Program-made: the position numbers and the translations under genes
From: Cruorifilaria tuberocauda
Taxonomy: Eukaryota > Nematoda > Chromadorea > Rhabditida > Onchocercidae
Direction of reading: 5' to 3'
Length of the DNA stretch: 64,000 bases
Assembly (NCBI GenBank): GCA_013365365.1
Contig: JABVXU010000043.1
Span: 62,001 to 126,000, forward strand
Shown: positions 30,120-42,571 of the stretch, piece after piece
Numbering within the stretch: position 1 is the first letter of the stretch
How the letters are laid out: every line of letters starts with the position of its first letter
The notes under the pieces: model-generated
The model's input: the letters and a program-made list of their open reading frames with translations, nothing else
Databases searched by the model: none
What the model was told of the DNA's origin: nothing

Positions 30120-32760
30120 CTGAAAAAGAAACATTAGTTGGTTATGCTGTTCTACTTTTACTTCCCAGGGCACTACTTTTTTCTCATAATGAACACTATG
30201 ATGAAATATGGTAGCTGAAATCGCTTATTATTCAAAAAAGGACAAAATTTAATTCAGGGAATCGAATCTATGAACAAATATAAAAAAAGAGATGAATCGA
30301 AATAGCTTCAATTCAACTTTCACAATCAAGAAGAAATATAAATAATATTTACGTTAAATTTCGAAGGAATTTAGTTAGTCGATGAATTTCAATGAAATTT
30401 ACAAAAAAAGTAACATTGAAAGATGTGGATGGGTGTTCAGTAACACATTAAGAACAAAGATTAATGTTAATTAAAGAGCAACATCCATATAGATTAATCA
30501 GTGGCATTTCTGAAAGAATTTCCGAAGTCAAACCTCAACTTCGGTACTTCTTCAATATAATGGGATAATTTGAGATTCAAATGTTTCCAACGTAAAAGAA
30601 TGCACATAACGACATCAAAATTAATTACATAGTTGATATAATGCATAATATAAATCCGCGTTCTTCTGAAAAATGTGTATTTAAATCAGCAAAGATACTT
30701 AGCGTAACACCACAACAGATATTTTGTAAATAAAAACAGCTGAAGGAACAGAGTACATATTTATTAACATATCTCTATATAATATCTAGCTGACAGCAGA
30801 AAATAATAACAATCCACAGTGACAAATTTCAGAGAAATTCTAGCTTTGCATGCAAGCAATATCTCATTTCATTTTTTAAAAGTGAAGACGGTGATTATGC
30901 CAACAAGTAAGCTTAATATCTTTAAATAAAATCCTTCATAAAAATTTAATAATGATAGAATATTGAAAAATGGGGCTAAGTAATTCCATAAGCCTTCGCT
31001 AACTTTATTATAGCACTGGTTTATTTAGAGACTACAATTTGAAGAAAAGATTAAAAACTTCCAAGCTTGAATCAATCTTCAAAATTACTCTTTTTAAAAT
31101 AAATATATAGTCAGGCTTCCAAACGGTAGGAGAAAATATAAAAAGAAAGTTGTATTAATTTTGAGCAACGAATATGGAATTATGATATCACTGGGTGGAA
31201 AAATGATAAAGGAGGGAGAAAGAAATAGCAATGATAAATATATATGATAGCAGTAAACTGCTGATAACAAAGTTGAGATGAGCGCTGCAGACAAGCACAC
31301 CTGCTTCTAATAAATATTACATCGATAAAAATACCAAATGGCAAGGTTCACTACTTTTCATGATTGCTAAATAAACAGCCAATTATAAATTTGGCATTCA
31401 ACTCACTGAAAACTAGTCATAACAACTTCGATAGCAGCCGACGGGCATAAAAAAAGTTATGGAATTGCATTTTGCCTAATACCATTAACTATAGACTTTA
31501 TTAAGAATACTTTTTAAGAAATTATTCATTTTCATAAATTTATCAAAACTAATAATTTTTACTTCATATATTTGAAATTATAAGCTTATGACTGCAACAT
31601 TATGAAATCATTATAAATATGCTTAATTTAAAAACTGGTAACATTAAAAACCTTTTTTTGAGCAAGTACTACAAAAAATATGAATATAAAAAGAAATGAA
31701 ACATACAGACTATCCAAGAAAATGCAATTAATCTTCCATAAAGCTGTTAAAAAAGGAATCAATCAGTAGAGATCACCAAGACTGATAACCTATATATCAA
31801 ATAAAAGACATGTGTAGGATGAATAATGTAAATTTAAACAATTTTTTTCTTTATACCAGTCGCCATAAATTGAGTTAAAATTCATCAAGCAAAAACTGAA
31901 CGCAAAGTAGTATGTTTACTTTGCTAGAAAGGCTCACAAAAATAAAGTATGCTCAGAAAAAATTCAAGTTGTTGCTGAAATATTTTCGGGCAAAGTATTA
32001 GGAATGAAAATACAAAATAAATCAATAAAAATAATAATACGAAATACACAGACACAAAAATAACCTCAAAATAAGAGTGTTAAAAAGATAAAAGTTGTAA
32101 AAGCTATAAATATGATTTAATCACATTTAATGTTTAAATAACTAAATAACTGAGTCGTACAAACTGATGACACGCTATAAATGAAACGGTACCATTGTAA
32201 GGACAAAAATACAGCATAATAGAAAGAGCTGCGGAAGATATTTAGTAGCTTGCACTAACCCAAACATATGCAAGCGGTAAGTATAAAAAACATACCATAA
32301 AGAAACACAAATATATCGATTGATCTGAAAATTTTCAGTTTTAGTTTAGCTCGTAATTTTCCTAACCAGTTTCCTTCATCTTGCTTCTTTATTGTATCAT
32401 TATCAAAAAACTTATTACTGTGTGGTATAAGATGATAGATATTATCACAGAGGCATTTATGACGTCAAAAGATACCAGAAATGCCTTTTATGCGGGAAAT
32501 AAAATTCATAGCAAAGACAGAAATGAAGCAATAAAGTATAATTTACTTGCAGGAAATACAAAATTACCGACTCCTATAACATATACCGTATGCTTGAGAA
32601 AACATTTTGATCATGCTTAAAATCCGCGTAGCTTTTAGAATTTGCGTTGATACTTCGCAAATTTCAACTCTCGAAGTTGATCATTGAAATAGATAAAGAA
32701 ACTTACTTTCTAATAACAATGGAAAGAAACCAACGATATCATAATCATGAATGCAACAAC
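30120..32760. other. Long stretch without resolved exons, likely intronic or intergenic
   Basis: Very AT-rich DNA upstream of the unidentified exon at 30119. Missing exons of that gene may lie here, but none could be assigned. A plus-strand ORF (32381-32620) has no supporting splice context. Confidence 0.35.
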
Positions 32761-33290
32761 ACAATAGATCTACTTGTTAGCTCTATAAGTTTGACTCTCA
32801 ACCCCATAAAGTTCTCTGGCATTGCCTAAAACCTTTCTAATTTCTCCCAAAACTGATGTTCAGTGTAGCTATGCTATATTTAGATACACCTCGATTGTAT
32901 GGAAAAGTAATAAAAAATGATAAAGAATTATTTGAAGATCATAAAATTTAAAAATTTTTCATAGATTTGAATGGTACTGGCAGTAGCTCTCTTGGAATAC
33001 TTCGGTATGATACGAGTTAAATATGATATTGCAAAATTTTTACCAACTGTTGCACCAAACGGCTATTGGTGGATAATCAACGAAGAACCAAAACAGTTCC
33101 AATGCAATATTTGTATACGATAGAGGTTGCGTAGAACTATAGGTCTATGATACCGAATTATTCAGCATCCGTATAAATCATTAGTATTGTGGACAACCTT
33201 GTAACATTAAAGCAGTACGGGGACAGTATTTAAGATTTCATGGTTTCTTGCGATGTTCAAACTTATAGAGCTAACAGGTAGAAATAGTGT
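32761..33290. mobile_element. Candidate MITE-like element with 34-bp terminal inverted repeats
   Basis: The left terminus (32761-32794) and the reverse complement of the right terminus (33257-33290) match at 29-30 of 34 positions, including a perfect 20-base core TGTTAGCTCTATAAGTTTGA. The 530-bp unit is flanked on both sides by AAC, a possible but weak 3-bp target duplication. Inside is a 50-codon plus-strand ORF (32971-33123). Size and structure suggest a non-autonomous DNA transposon. No transposase motif was recognised, so a simple fold-back repeat is also possible. Confidence 0.5.
32971..33123 (+). CDS. Small ORF inside the inverted-repeat element
   Basis: Fifty codons starting MVLAVALLEYFGMIRVKYDI and containing APNGYWWIINEEPKQFQC. 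The composition (two Trp, several Cys, Pro, Gly) is unusually protein-like for this AT-rich neighbourhood. No family is recognised. It may be a remnant of a transposon-encoded protein or a captured exon, and may not be expressed. Confidence 0.3.
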   Translation: MVLAVALLEYFGMIRVKYDIAKFLPTVAPNGYWWIINEEPKQFQCNICIR

Positions 33291-33687
33291 AACAAAAAAA
33301 AAGAACCTGAAAAGTATAAAGTATTCATTCCGCCATTCTGTTATCGTTTAACAATTATCCCAATAATAAGCCCCTGTAAACTATCTAAATTATTGAAAAT
33401 CTGCATAAAAATTAAAAAAAATTTAATCAGTGCCGCAACAAAAAATAGGGAATATCTTATCGTGTAAAATGGCATCCTATGAAGCTGTCCAAACTATTTA
33501 TATGACGATAAAAAACTTAAATTGTCAGTATTCATATCGAATATTGAATTTACATTATTAAAAAAAAATTAGATATGAAATTAAGCAATTACGAATTTCT
33601 AAGAAAATTTTAATTATGAAGAAAGAAAACCAAAAATCCTTTTTCGCTATACTATTGAAAGAGAATCATAAATTAACAAAACGCACC

Positions 33688-34331
33688 ACAATAGGACGAC
33701 AAAGTTATTGCTAATAATAATGACAGGTTTCATGCTTGTTCGCATATGGACCAATTTTGTTTACAAGAACTTCCACTTAAAAAAATACTGCTCAAGAGTT
33801 CAGGCACAAATATTTTCGTTAGTCTAAATTTCATGATAAGATAATGAAATTCATATCGAGAAGGGAAACATATCAAAAGTTTACAGAAAGCTATGACACA
33901 GCTGTTCTCAAAGCTTGCTTACTATTATCATTTACCAACTTTTGATTTTTTCAGTTACTGAAAATTTTTCGAAAATTTCAAAAACTTTCGAAAATTCATA
34001 TCAAAACAATATTAAAAATTAATTTACTAAATGGTAAGAGTAATTTTAAAACAAATCAGAGATTTCTGATATTAGACCTAAAGATGTTGATAATCAATCG
34101 TATTTTAAAAACTTAGAATTCAATCTGCAATAGCTTAGAATTTCAAAAAATTAGGAGTAAACAGCAAAAAAATGAAAAAAATGTCGAGTTAAAAGATAAT
34201 TTTTATGACTACCAACACCTTAGAGCTGCTCTATCTCATAGAATATTGATTTGCAGAATCACCTTGTCATCAACGTGATAAGCTTTAGCATTCATAGATG
34301 CGTAAAGCAGCGACATCATGAACAAGACCAT
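33688..34331 (-). pseudogene. Decayed 5' end of a TM9SF1-like (nonaspanin) gene
   Basis: An ATG at 34331 opens a 23-codon signal-peptide exon (MVLFMMSLLYASMNAKAYHV, then DDK) ending at a GTGATT donor (34263). A second block beginning at 33775 reads VEVLVNKIGPYANKHETCHY and then Y, matching the signature of nonaspanin lumenal domains (V-N-K-V-G-P-Y-x-N-P-x-E-T-Y-H-Y-Y). Two in-frame stop codons follow where the family has Q-L-P, and then LCRP resumes the match. The conserved ETY reads ETC. The two exons do not join in phase at canonical sites. No downstream nonaspanin membrane region was found. This looks like a relic, not an active gene. Confidence 0.55.
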
Positions 34332-34811
34332 TATTAAAACAAAATCATGTGTTATAATTTACATATTTCAGTATGAATAATTACTGTATCTGCTTTAAAG
34401 TGAATTCCAATTCCAAAGTAAATGGCAAAAAATGAAGACTGGTACAGATATACTATGACAGCATATGCTATGCATTTGGTGTGGAACTTGTTACAGGAAA
34501 GAGTTAGCTATATCTCTGTCATTCCTTCATAGCATTAGAAAAAAGAGTACGAATGCCTGGTAAGCAATAAAAGAATGACAATGCTAAGTAATGAACAAGA
34601 GAACAATTCAAACTTTAGATCTTTATGACATATGAAGAACCTATTATAAATACTTGAAGTATAAAGTTCTCATTCCTTCAGAGTTTAACAAAAAATAGAA
34701 ATTTGACACTTCCAACATTTTTGTGATAGTAATTATATAAAATTTCCTGACAGCAAACTAACAAGTTTTAGTTGAAATTTCTTAACCCATTTTAAGAAAT
34801 CTTATATTTAC

Positions 34812-34958
34812 TGCGTTACCGCTCAAAGTACTTTGATCTGTTCCTGCTTGGTTCCATTTACTACTATTACCAAATACAAAATTTGTCTTTCTCAGTTTTC
34901 CAAGTTTCCGTCTAATTTTTGATATTTGTCCCTCGATGAAAGCTTTTGGATTTTCCAT
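34812..34958 (-). CDS. Orphan first exon of an unidentified protein
   Basis: An ATG (34958) opens 49 codons beginning MENPKAFIEGQISKIRRKLG, then a basic K-L-R-K stretch and a polar segment ending at a GTAAAT donor (34812). It is likely the first exon of a minus-strand gene, possibly the one whose last exon lies at 30119-29837, but the phases do not join directly. No family recognised. Confidence 0.4.
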
Positions 34959-35938
34959 GTCAAATTTAAGTTTTCACATCTTTCTCTAAGAATAAATCGA
35001 TTCCAGAATATGAAGTATCACATCCAAGTGTGAGGAAAATTGGGGACGGCAAATATTTGGATATAGAGGGGATTTAACAGAACGAAAAGTAAATATCCGG
35101 AAACAAAAAAACCGATCACACACATTCGACATTACAACTCTACATTCATTTGACATACATTTTTTGATATACGTTAATCTTTATTGAATCCACTTAAAAT
35201 CTACCAACTATTCAGTTGTATTTAAGAAATAAGAAAGCAAAAAAATTTGCAATTTCGTTTATTTCATCCTGTCGCCACAAATTTTATAAACTTAGCGCTC
35301 AAAATTTAAAATACTACACCCAACATTTACCAGGAAAATCCAATCCCCTATCCGAGTTGTTCAATGTCGTTCATACCTCTTCAACAAATAATCACGGGAT
35401 ATCTAAAACAACGTATTCAATTACCTTTTTTTCATTACTTTAAAATACTACTTGATATTATTAATTTAATACTTAATACTAATTTAATACTTGACAAATT
35501 GCGAACTCCGAAAACATTTTAATCGACTGCAGGACTTTAATAGAAACTTAGATTACGAGAAAATTTTATTCCAGTGAAAACACATACAAGAACGACATAT
35601 TTAATATATACATAACAACAATTTATTTTATCTTCTCGGTAAGTCCACATTTGTATGGCGATAACTGCTCTGGTCTCTAGAATGTATTTTAATAAATTTT
35701 TAATTCAAGGGCAAGTCAAAAAACAATAATGTGAAACAGGAATATACTTAAACATAACTCTAAATGAGGAATAAAACGTCTCTTCTTATTGTTCAACTTC
35801 TCTTTTAATGAGTTAAATACAGAACAATAAATTTATTTGTTTTCTGTGTAAAAAGAGAAAATTCTTCGGTGCTAAAATCTTTTACTTCAATGTCCAAATC
35901 ACTTCTCATTTTCAGTCCCATTTACTTTTTCCTAACTT

Positions 35939-37654
35939 TTAGCAACGAATCAATAACAAGGAAATGAATACGTGCTTTAAACAATCGTCATGCCGTTTGT
36001 ATTCCAAAATAGCATTCGGAGGTAGATTTAAAACCCGTCGCAAGGTATCACGAATACGATTCGTCGTTGCCAAATTATCTGCTGTGCGATTCCACAGTGA
36101 AACAATATCTTCCTATAAATATATTTTTGTTTACGGCTATAAAAAAAAAAAAAACTTGAGGCCACACGAAAAAAGCAGCTGGAGAGCTACAAATCATAAA
36201 AATCAACATAACTGTAAGACACAGATCGCAATTTAATAACATTCAAAACGAAATAAAAAGGAATGCAACAGAAAGTTACTGGTTACAGCTAAACAAGGTC
36301 AAACTGTCTCCAGATTCCGCAAAAGTCAAATGCAGAAAATCAGATCAAAAAACAAAAACAATCCAAAGCAATGTGAAGAAAGTCCACTTACGTGCAAGAA
36401 AACTAATTAAATCATTTAATTACAAAAAGAAATTTAGTTTGATTATAGAAGAAATGAAAAACTAACCTGATTACGTATGGAGCACACAGCACCACATATT
36501 TCCTCACCAACAAGAAATTGCTCACCAATCATTGCTAATATCAAATTTTCCCAAATTCTCGATGAAAAACCCTTTTTCAAACGCAAAATCCATTTACCAC
36601 CCTAAATAAAAAGCAAACTTCTTCCCAGAAACAAACATTACTAATAAATCAAAAATCAACTTGAAGCTGTTAATAATATAGGTTTTCAGCTTATATTGAA
36701 ATATATCAAAAGAAGCCAAAATAGGACCTTTCGATTAGCATCATCTTCCCAAACAGGTTTGATGCCCTCTTTGAACATATGAAAATCTACTTTTTCAGTG
36801 ATGTCTGAAATTCGTATTTGCTGTAGACCAATTTCTATGGATAGATTCAAACCTTCATGAGAAAGAACGAATATTTTCCCATTAGGCAAGACTCAGTTTA
36901 AAGCATTCTACTGAAAGCTTAGTAAACATTTCTTCCGCACTGTCCTTTATTGTAAACGCAAACGCAAAAAAGTCTGAAATCGCATTAAGAAAAGAACTAG
37001 AAAATGACTGAACTAATTTCAGCTTTTAGGATCTGTTCTGAACAAACATCGAAAATTTATCAAGATAAAATTAACCAGCAGGACGTTTCAAAAAACAGTA
37101 GGTATTCCAAAACTGTTCTACGGATTTAAATGAAGCCACTGGTTGCACATATGAAGCATAATCTTCCGGGTCAAATTTTCCTTGTGGACGAACAAAATAA
37201 GAAAACACGTAAGTAAATTCCAAGCGATGCTCATTGTCATTGCATGGACTCGGTTCCTAGAAAAAGCATATACTGTAATATAGAATATGATCAAATAACG
37301 TATAATTAGTCCATAATCACTAGAGAATAAAAATGAGAACTCGTGATCTGAGAAAGCACTAATAATTAAGTTAATCTTACCCCAGTCAAGCAAATACAGT
37401 GGAAGCCCACTTAAGTCAAACCCAACCCAACTCAGTAATTCATCTCCTTAGAAAGGAGGTTGATTGGAATATAATAAGAAATATTTCCATGAGAATGAAA
37501 AGCAATTCATTTCTGGAAATTCAAAACAAAATAATCAAAACTGTACCACTAGTAACACTAAATCTGCTCTTGTTTGCTGCTGTAATCCTTTAGTTTCAGA
37601 TAAATTTTCATCAACAGAAGTTTGGGACTCTTCTTCACCAAATGATTCTAACAT
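35939..37654 (-). CDS. ife-4: eIF4E-homologous cap-binding protein (4EHP/eIF4E2)
   Basis: Binds the mRNA 5' cap and, in this class, usually represses translation of selected mRNAs instead of recruiting eIF4G. Five minus-strand exons (37654-37559, 37256-37076, 36804-36728, 36601-36467, 36112-35939) join in phase to 220 residues. Diagnostic blocks are RLEFTYVFSYFVRP, ASFKSVEQFWNTYCFLKRP, DFHMFKEGIKPVWEDDAN, GGKWILRLKKG, SRIWENLILAMIGEQF, GEEICGAVCSIRNQ and TTNRIRDTLRRVLNLP. The Tyr at the first cap-binding aromatic position (FSYFV) in place of the Trp of classical eIF4E marks the 4EHP class. The last exon is read through to TAA at 35939. A GT near its end leaves open splicing to a further short exon. 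A strong acceptor (TTTTCAG) lies 27 bases before the ATG. The symbol follows the presumed C. elegans orthologue. Confidence 0.92.
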
Positions 37655-39321
37655 AAGGCTGATTAATTCACCGTAACAATCTGAAAAGCCTTATGTTGAA
37701 CAAACAGATCAGAAACGACCCGCAAAAAATGATCACTGAAATGTCAATTTTAATTGAAAGGCTCCGGATTTCAGAAAAAATTAAAAACAAAAACTGAATA
37801 GACCAATCTTTTCTCCCTTGCGTTTTCCATACAAGAGTATATTCGTTCCTACCTCATCATTTGATCGATTAATCTAAGATCCCATTGCTGCTACTGTCTG
37901 TCGATGATCGAATTTTACACCCTACGACTCCAATCAATTTGCCAAGAATCTACCAGTTAAACTAACTTAAAGACTATTACTACAACCTCCCGAACTCCTC
38001 CTCTCTTTTTGCTACCAGTATCTATTTCCACATTCCACATTCGCCGAACTACCAGTAAATCCCGTTAAAAATTGTCGATACTGACACTAAATGAAAAAGT
38101 AATTCCACGAGTATGGAAATTCCAGATCTACTCTTTCTTCACATCGGATTTATATTGGAAATCAATTTCTAACAGTCTTGCATGAGTATATTTTATGAAC
38201 TATTCCATATTCCCAGATATCGATTCTTTCATGAAACATTGCTTTTCGTGGAACTTCACTACAATTGAATGTTCAACGCAAAAGAATGTATTACTGATAT
38301 AATTTATTTGATATTTTGAGATTTGGTACATTTTCAAATATCGCAAAATTATATTACAAAACATTTCCAAAAAATTCAAACATGTCTAATAGCTCACTAA
38401 ATATGTCATTCTCGAAACAATCTCATCCGAGAAACTCTTCTGAGCACAAACATTTAAATCAGATTCTAGATAGAACGACTGGTTCTTTTGATACAATGAG
38501 AACACAGCATTTCTGATCTCATAAAAATTAATTCTCTTTGATTCAATGTACACGACAAATTATGACATTTGACTTGAGAGACACTGCTTATGTAGGATCA
38601 CAACACTGTTTTGTTGAAACTATCAAAATCAGTAGTTATACCTTTTAACCATTTTTCGCTGTAAGAATATAAAAAAACTGCGGATTTCATATAGCAAAAG
38701 CACTCCTAAAACATTCAAAGGTAAATCATAAATGTTGAGCACTTGACCAAGTTATCATAATTTATCTTGATTGTATTTTAGATTAAATTTGTCAGGGATT
38801 AGAACCATTGTACCAAAAATGAATTTTCAAGTCTTTAGAAAAACTATTAGTTTAAAAAGAAAGAATTACAGACATAAAAAAGTGAATTACGATGAGGAAT
38901 AGACCAATAACTAATAAGTAATTCAATAAATAGTTAAACGTATGTATAAACATTCACCTAACCTAGAGTGGAAGTACTGAATATTTGAACTAGAATAGGT
39001 TGCGAATTTTTGGGAGTATTTATGGCAGTTCACGTTCAAGTATTTGATTTGATCAAAGACAACCACTCCTTTCACAATAATAATAATGCAAATTATAGGT
39101 TAATAGAAGCTGATCGATTTTGATTGACACATATGAGCAAATTGTTCAATGGGAACGTCATAAATTAACAAATAAATAATAAGAGTCCTCCGGAAGAAAG
39201 CCACTTCGAGATGTGAGAATATATCTTCGATTAATAAAAATCAAAGCTTTCCTACATTCCTTTAAGTGGATAACTGGGGAAAAATTATTATTATCTACAT
39301 TTATTCGAAAAATATCCGGTT
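37655..39321. other. Region upstream of 4EHP, no gene supported
   Basis: Contains the presumed 4EHP promoter. A trans-splice-type acceptor (minus strand GGCTTTTCAG, 37690-37681) lies just upstream of the 4EHP ATG. The remainder has only short ORFs of poor composition. Confidence 0.4.
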
Positions 39322-39591
39322 CTACCTATAAAGTAATCGAGTTTCAAAAGAGTATTTAGGATAGAATAGAAGGCGGAAAGTTCCCGAAAACAACAGTGGA
39401 ATGTTGGAAGGAAATGCTGGTGTAATACTGTAGTTGTCCCAAAATTCTCTGTGAATATCCTTCCCCCTTTTTTTCTTTTTGATTTGGAGAAAATAATACC
39501 GATGTGAAAATATCCCTTGATCGGATTCTTGACAGAGCGCTAATTGTAATAAAATAGAGGAAAAGAGGAGGACAGCAATGTTAAGGTACAT
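39322..39591 (-). CDS. Small secreted protein candidate just downstream of the GPCR
   Basis: The ATG at 39591 starts a textbook signal peptide, MYLNIAVLLFSSILLQLALC, followed by QESDQGIFSHR. The ORF then either continues through a lysine-rich stretch or removes a 51-base in-frame intron (GTATTA...TTCACAG), giving SHREFWDNYSITPAFPSN and an aromatic-rich tail to a stop at 39322. The start is about 80 bp after the GPCR stop on the same strand, spacing seen in nematode operons. The tail is not recognised. It could be chance ORF in the GPCR 3' UTR; the hydrophobic leader is the main support. Confidence 0.35.
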   Translation of the reverse strand: MYLNIAVLLFSSILLQLALCQESDQGIFSHRYYFLQIKKKKRGKDIHREFWDNYSITPAFPSNIPLLFSGTFRLLFYPKYSFETRLLYR

Positions 39592-39670
39592 AAAACAATC
39601 TGATTCATACAAACTTTATATTTGAAAGCTTTTCGAATTCACTTAAGGGATCTAATATTTTGCAAAAATA

Positions 39671-42571
39671 TTAGTTAGAATGAACTCGTCGGTCTGAAAG
39701 GCTCCTATATTCCAGTCGGCGTCTTTGACGAGAAGCTGACGGTGTTAAGCAGCAACATGGACAGAGAGCAGAAATACATTGGCCAAGCGCAGTACGAAAT
39801 TCCTGATTTATGAACAATGAAATGAGCAATTTTGAGGAGGGACCACCTATCGCAAGCCATACAAATACGAAATCCACTGTTGATAGATCTGCTGGACTAA
39901 GCATCGACTGTGGAACAAAACGAACCACGACAACGGGCAGCCAAGAGAGAATGAAAGCAATGAGCACAAAAAAGGAAAGAGCGAAATTGTGATCCGTTTC
40001 CAGCAACAAACGTTGATTGTCTTCAAGCTGCAATTACCTTTGTATTTTCATACTCAAAAATAATAGGCAATACTTACTTTACAGAATTTTGATTCTGTAC
40101 TACAATTAAAATTCTTCAATGACAATTGCAGACAAAACTTCATTTGAACTTATCATTACAATATGGTGATAGAAGTAAATTTTGGCACACTAATTGTGCT
40201 CAACAAATATATTAGAAAAAATTTTAACACATTTTTTTATTAAGATGAACCATTTCTGAAGGTCCAAGAGTCTTCTAAACGTTTTCGAACAACTTAAATA
40301 ATTTTGTCTTAAAATTAGGGCTAAAAATTGAACCTACTATACATAGTTATACAAAGTATAGACCATGTTACTCTGAAATAAGAAATCGACTTAATATTGA
40401 ATTCTTCCATTAATCACCTCTTGGCAGCGCATATAATATTTTTCTAAATGTATCAAGGCGTTAAAAATTCAGATTTTATGACTTCACATGATATTCACTC
40501 CACCATTCGTGGCAAAGATACCATTGAAACAGTAATTGTTCGAAAAAATTACTATATAAAATGGTTAATATGGTTGTTTTTACAATTGATCTTCAATTCA
40601 CGATCTCGATAACACTCCTTTCCCTTCTCTCTCTATAGTCTCCATGTCGCTTCATCGTACTTTCTATTGTATTTTTACGTAACATTTCATTCATTTATCT
40701 ACTGTATGTCTACATGACTTACCATCACTCAATCATGCACTACATAATCTAGGAAACATACTGTTTCTTATATTATAGGGGCAATCTCAACCAATCAAAA
40801 AGTCTTCCCGAATCCCGAAAAATCTTCCGTGGTAACAGTAAACAATAAAAAATAGAATAATTTCCAAGTTTTAAAGGATTATTGTGCTTTCAATACCATT
40901 ATATTCATTGCGACAGAATCGAGAAGTGGAAGACATTAAAAATTTTTAAACACCAATTGCTGAAAGTACTCTATTCAGCTACTTTACAATAGAAAATACA
41001 TCGATTTTCTTCGCATGGAATTCTTGGAAAAGTGAAAAAAGCTCCCATTAAATGGTAGCTTAACCAAGAACCGACGACATTTCATTATTTCCAAATATTT
41101 TAATCATTAAGATCAGGAGACTATCCATCCATAAGTTAAAGAAATAGTAATTGTATGTTTTAATAAGAATTCGCAAAAAGTGTGAGAAATGTTGATGAAA
41201 CTAAAACTGACCGCATGTGAATTCCGCATAGCCCAGAAAATTGAACAATAAGTGAACAATATACTGCATGTAGAAGGTACTAGGATAAGTGAGGCTAATG
41301 TTACACTATAAGCCATCGTTGCTGACCAGTCAAGCAGGCACAATTCCGCCGCATGATAGTAGGACACCTATAAAGCAGGAAATGTAATGTAGGACTTCAA
41401 TATACGAAGTATATGGACCGGAATAATTTTATCTTCTTAATTTTGAAAATTTGATTCATAAAAATCCTTGTTCCATCTTATCCAATGCTATTTCACATTT
41501 ATAATAATTAAGCTATAACATTGAATATAGTCTCTCATCATCAAACGGTAATTAATGTTTATTATGGATATTTAAAACCCAATTTTTTTGGTTATACATA
41601 GCTCAATTAGAGTTTAAGGAATATATTGTGATGAAGGAATAAAAAACGATGCCTTCATGCGAGCAACAATAATAGGCAAGGAAAAGAGTACAGTGCTACT
41701 CCAAGTGAAAGCAATCCAACATTTACACCTCGTTATGGTTTGCTCTGCTTCGTACCTGAATAGAAAAAATTAGTAGCGGAAACACTAAGATACAAATAAG
41801 GTACACCTCCAGTATTTAATATACTCAAACTTTCATAGATCTTCCATTATACAAAGCAGAGATTACAAAGTAGATTCACCAATCTAACTTAACGGGAGAT
41901 AGAAACAATCAGCTTACCTTTGAGGTTTCATTAGAGCAGCATATCGGTCAATACCAATCCATGCAAGAGTATAGGCAGCATTAGCAAACAAAACTATTTC
42001 TAAATATACTGAGCACTTGCAAACTAACGAATTATCACCCATAAATTGCCAGTCTGGTGCTAAAGCACTGTACATGCTAGTAGGTATTATTGTCACTGAA
42101 CACAGTAAATCTGCCGCCGACAAAGAAACCTGTAAAAAATATTAAATTTTAGCACTCTACTGAAATCAGAGCGCGAAAAAGTGATCCCCTTTAAATAACA
42201 TTTTCTTTTAAAAAAGTATAATTTCAACCTGTTAATTGTATTCATAGGATGGCTTTTGAAAAAAAAAAATATGAAATTTTCGTTTTATCACAGAAAAACT
42301 GACTCTTGTCCATTCAAAAAGCTAGCAATTTATACTTTGAACCTGAAAAAACTACAACCTAGAATTTGGAAACAGAAATCTAGAAAAAATAAAACAGTTA
42401 ATATCAACAAACCATATAATAACCGATAACATCACGAAGTGCATCGTTACATAGCGTTATCGTTATGGAAACAACTGCCGAAATCATTAACAATATACCA
42501 ACGGAAAGTATCACCGCAGCTCGTGCCAGTGTTTCCGTTGTTAGTGCTGAAGGATCAACCATTGCCAGCAT
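39671..42571 (-). CDS. Class A (rhodopsin-like) orphan G-protein-coupled receptor
   Basis: Five minus-strand exons: 42571-42413, 42129-41918, 41755-41653, 41367-41212 and 40027-39671, giving about 328 residues. Transmembrane segments can be followed in order: TM1 (AAVILSVGILLMISAVVS), TM2 (YYMVSLSAADLLCSVTIIP), TM3 with Cys at its start and DRY at its end (IGIDRYAALMKPQR), TM4 (CWIAFTWSSTVLFSLPIIV), TM5 (MAYSVTLASLILVPSTCSIL), a very short third loop, TM6 with SWLP, and TM7. The usual NPxxY of TM7 is replaced by PSSKLLIS. The C-terminal tail has a Cys cluster (CPCCC) and a basic stretch. The exon 3 to 4 junction keeps frame only with a GC donor at 41652. Ligand and subfamily are not recognised. 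An upstream exon may supply a different N-terminus. Confidence 0.85.

Noticed and set aside
35964..36236. Plus-strand ORF of 90 codons
   Set aside because: Antisense shadow of the last 4EHP exon.
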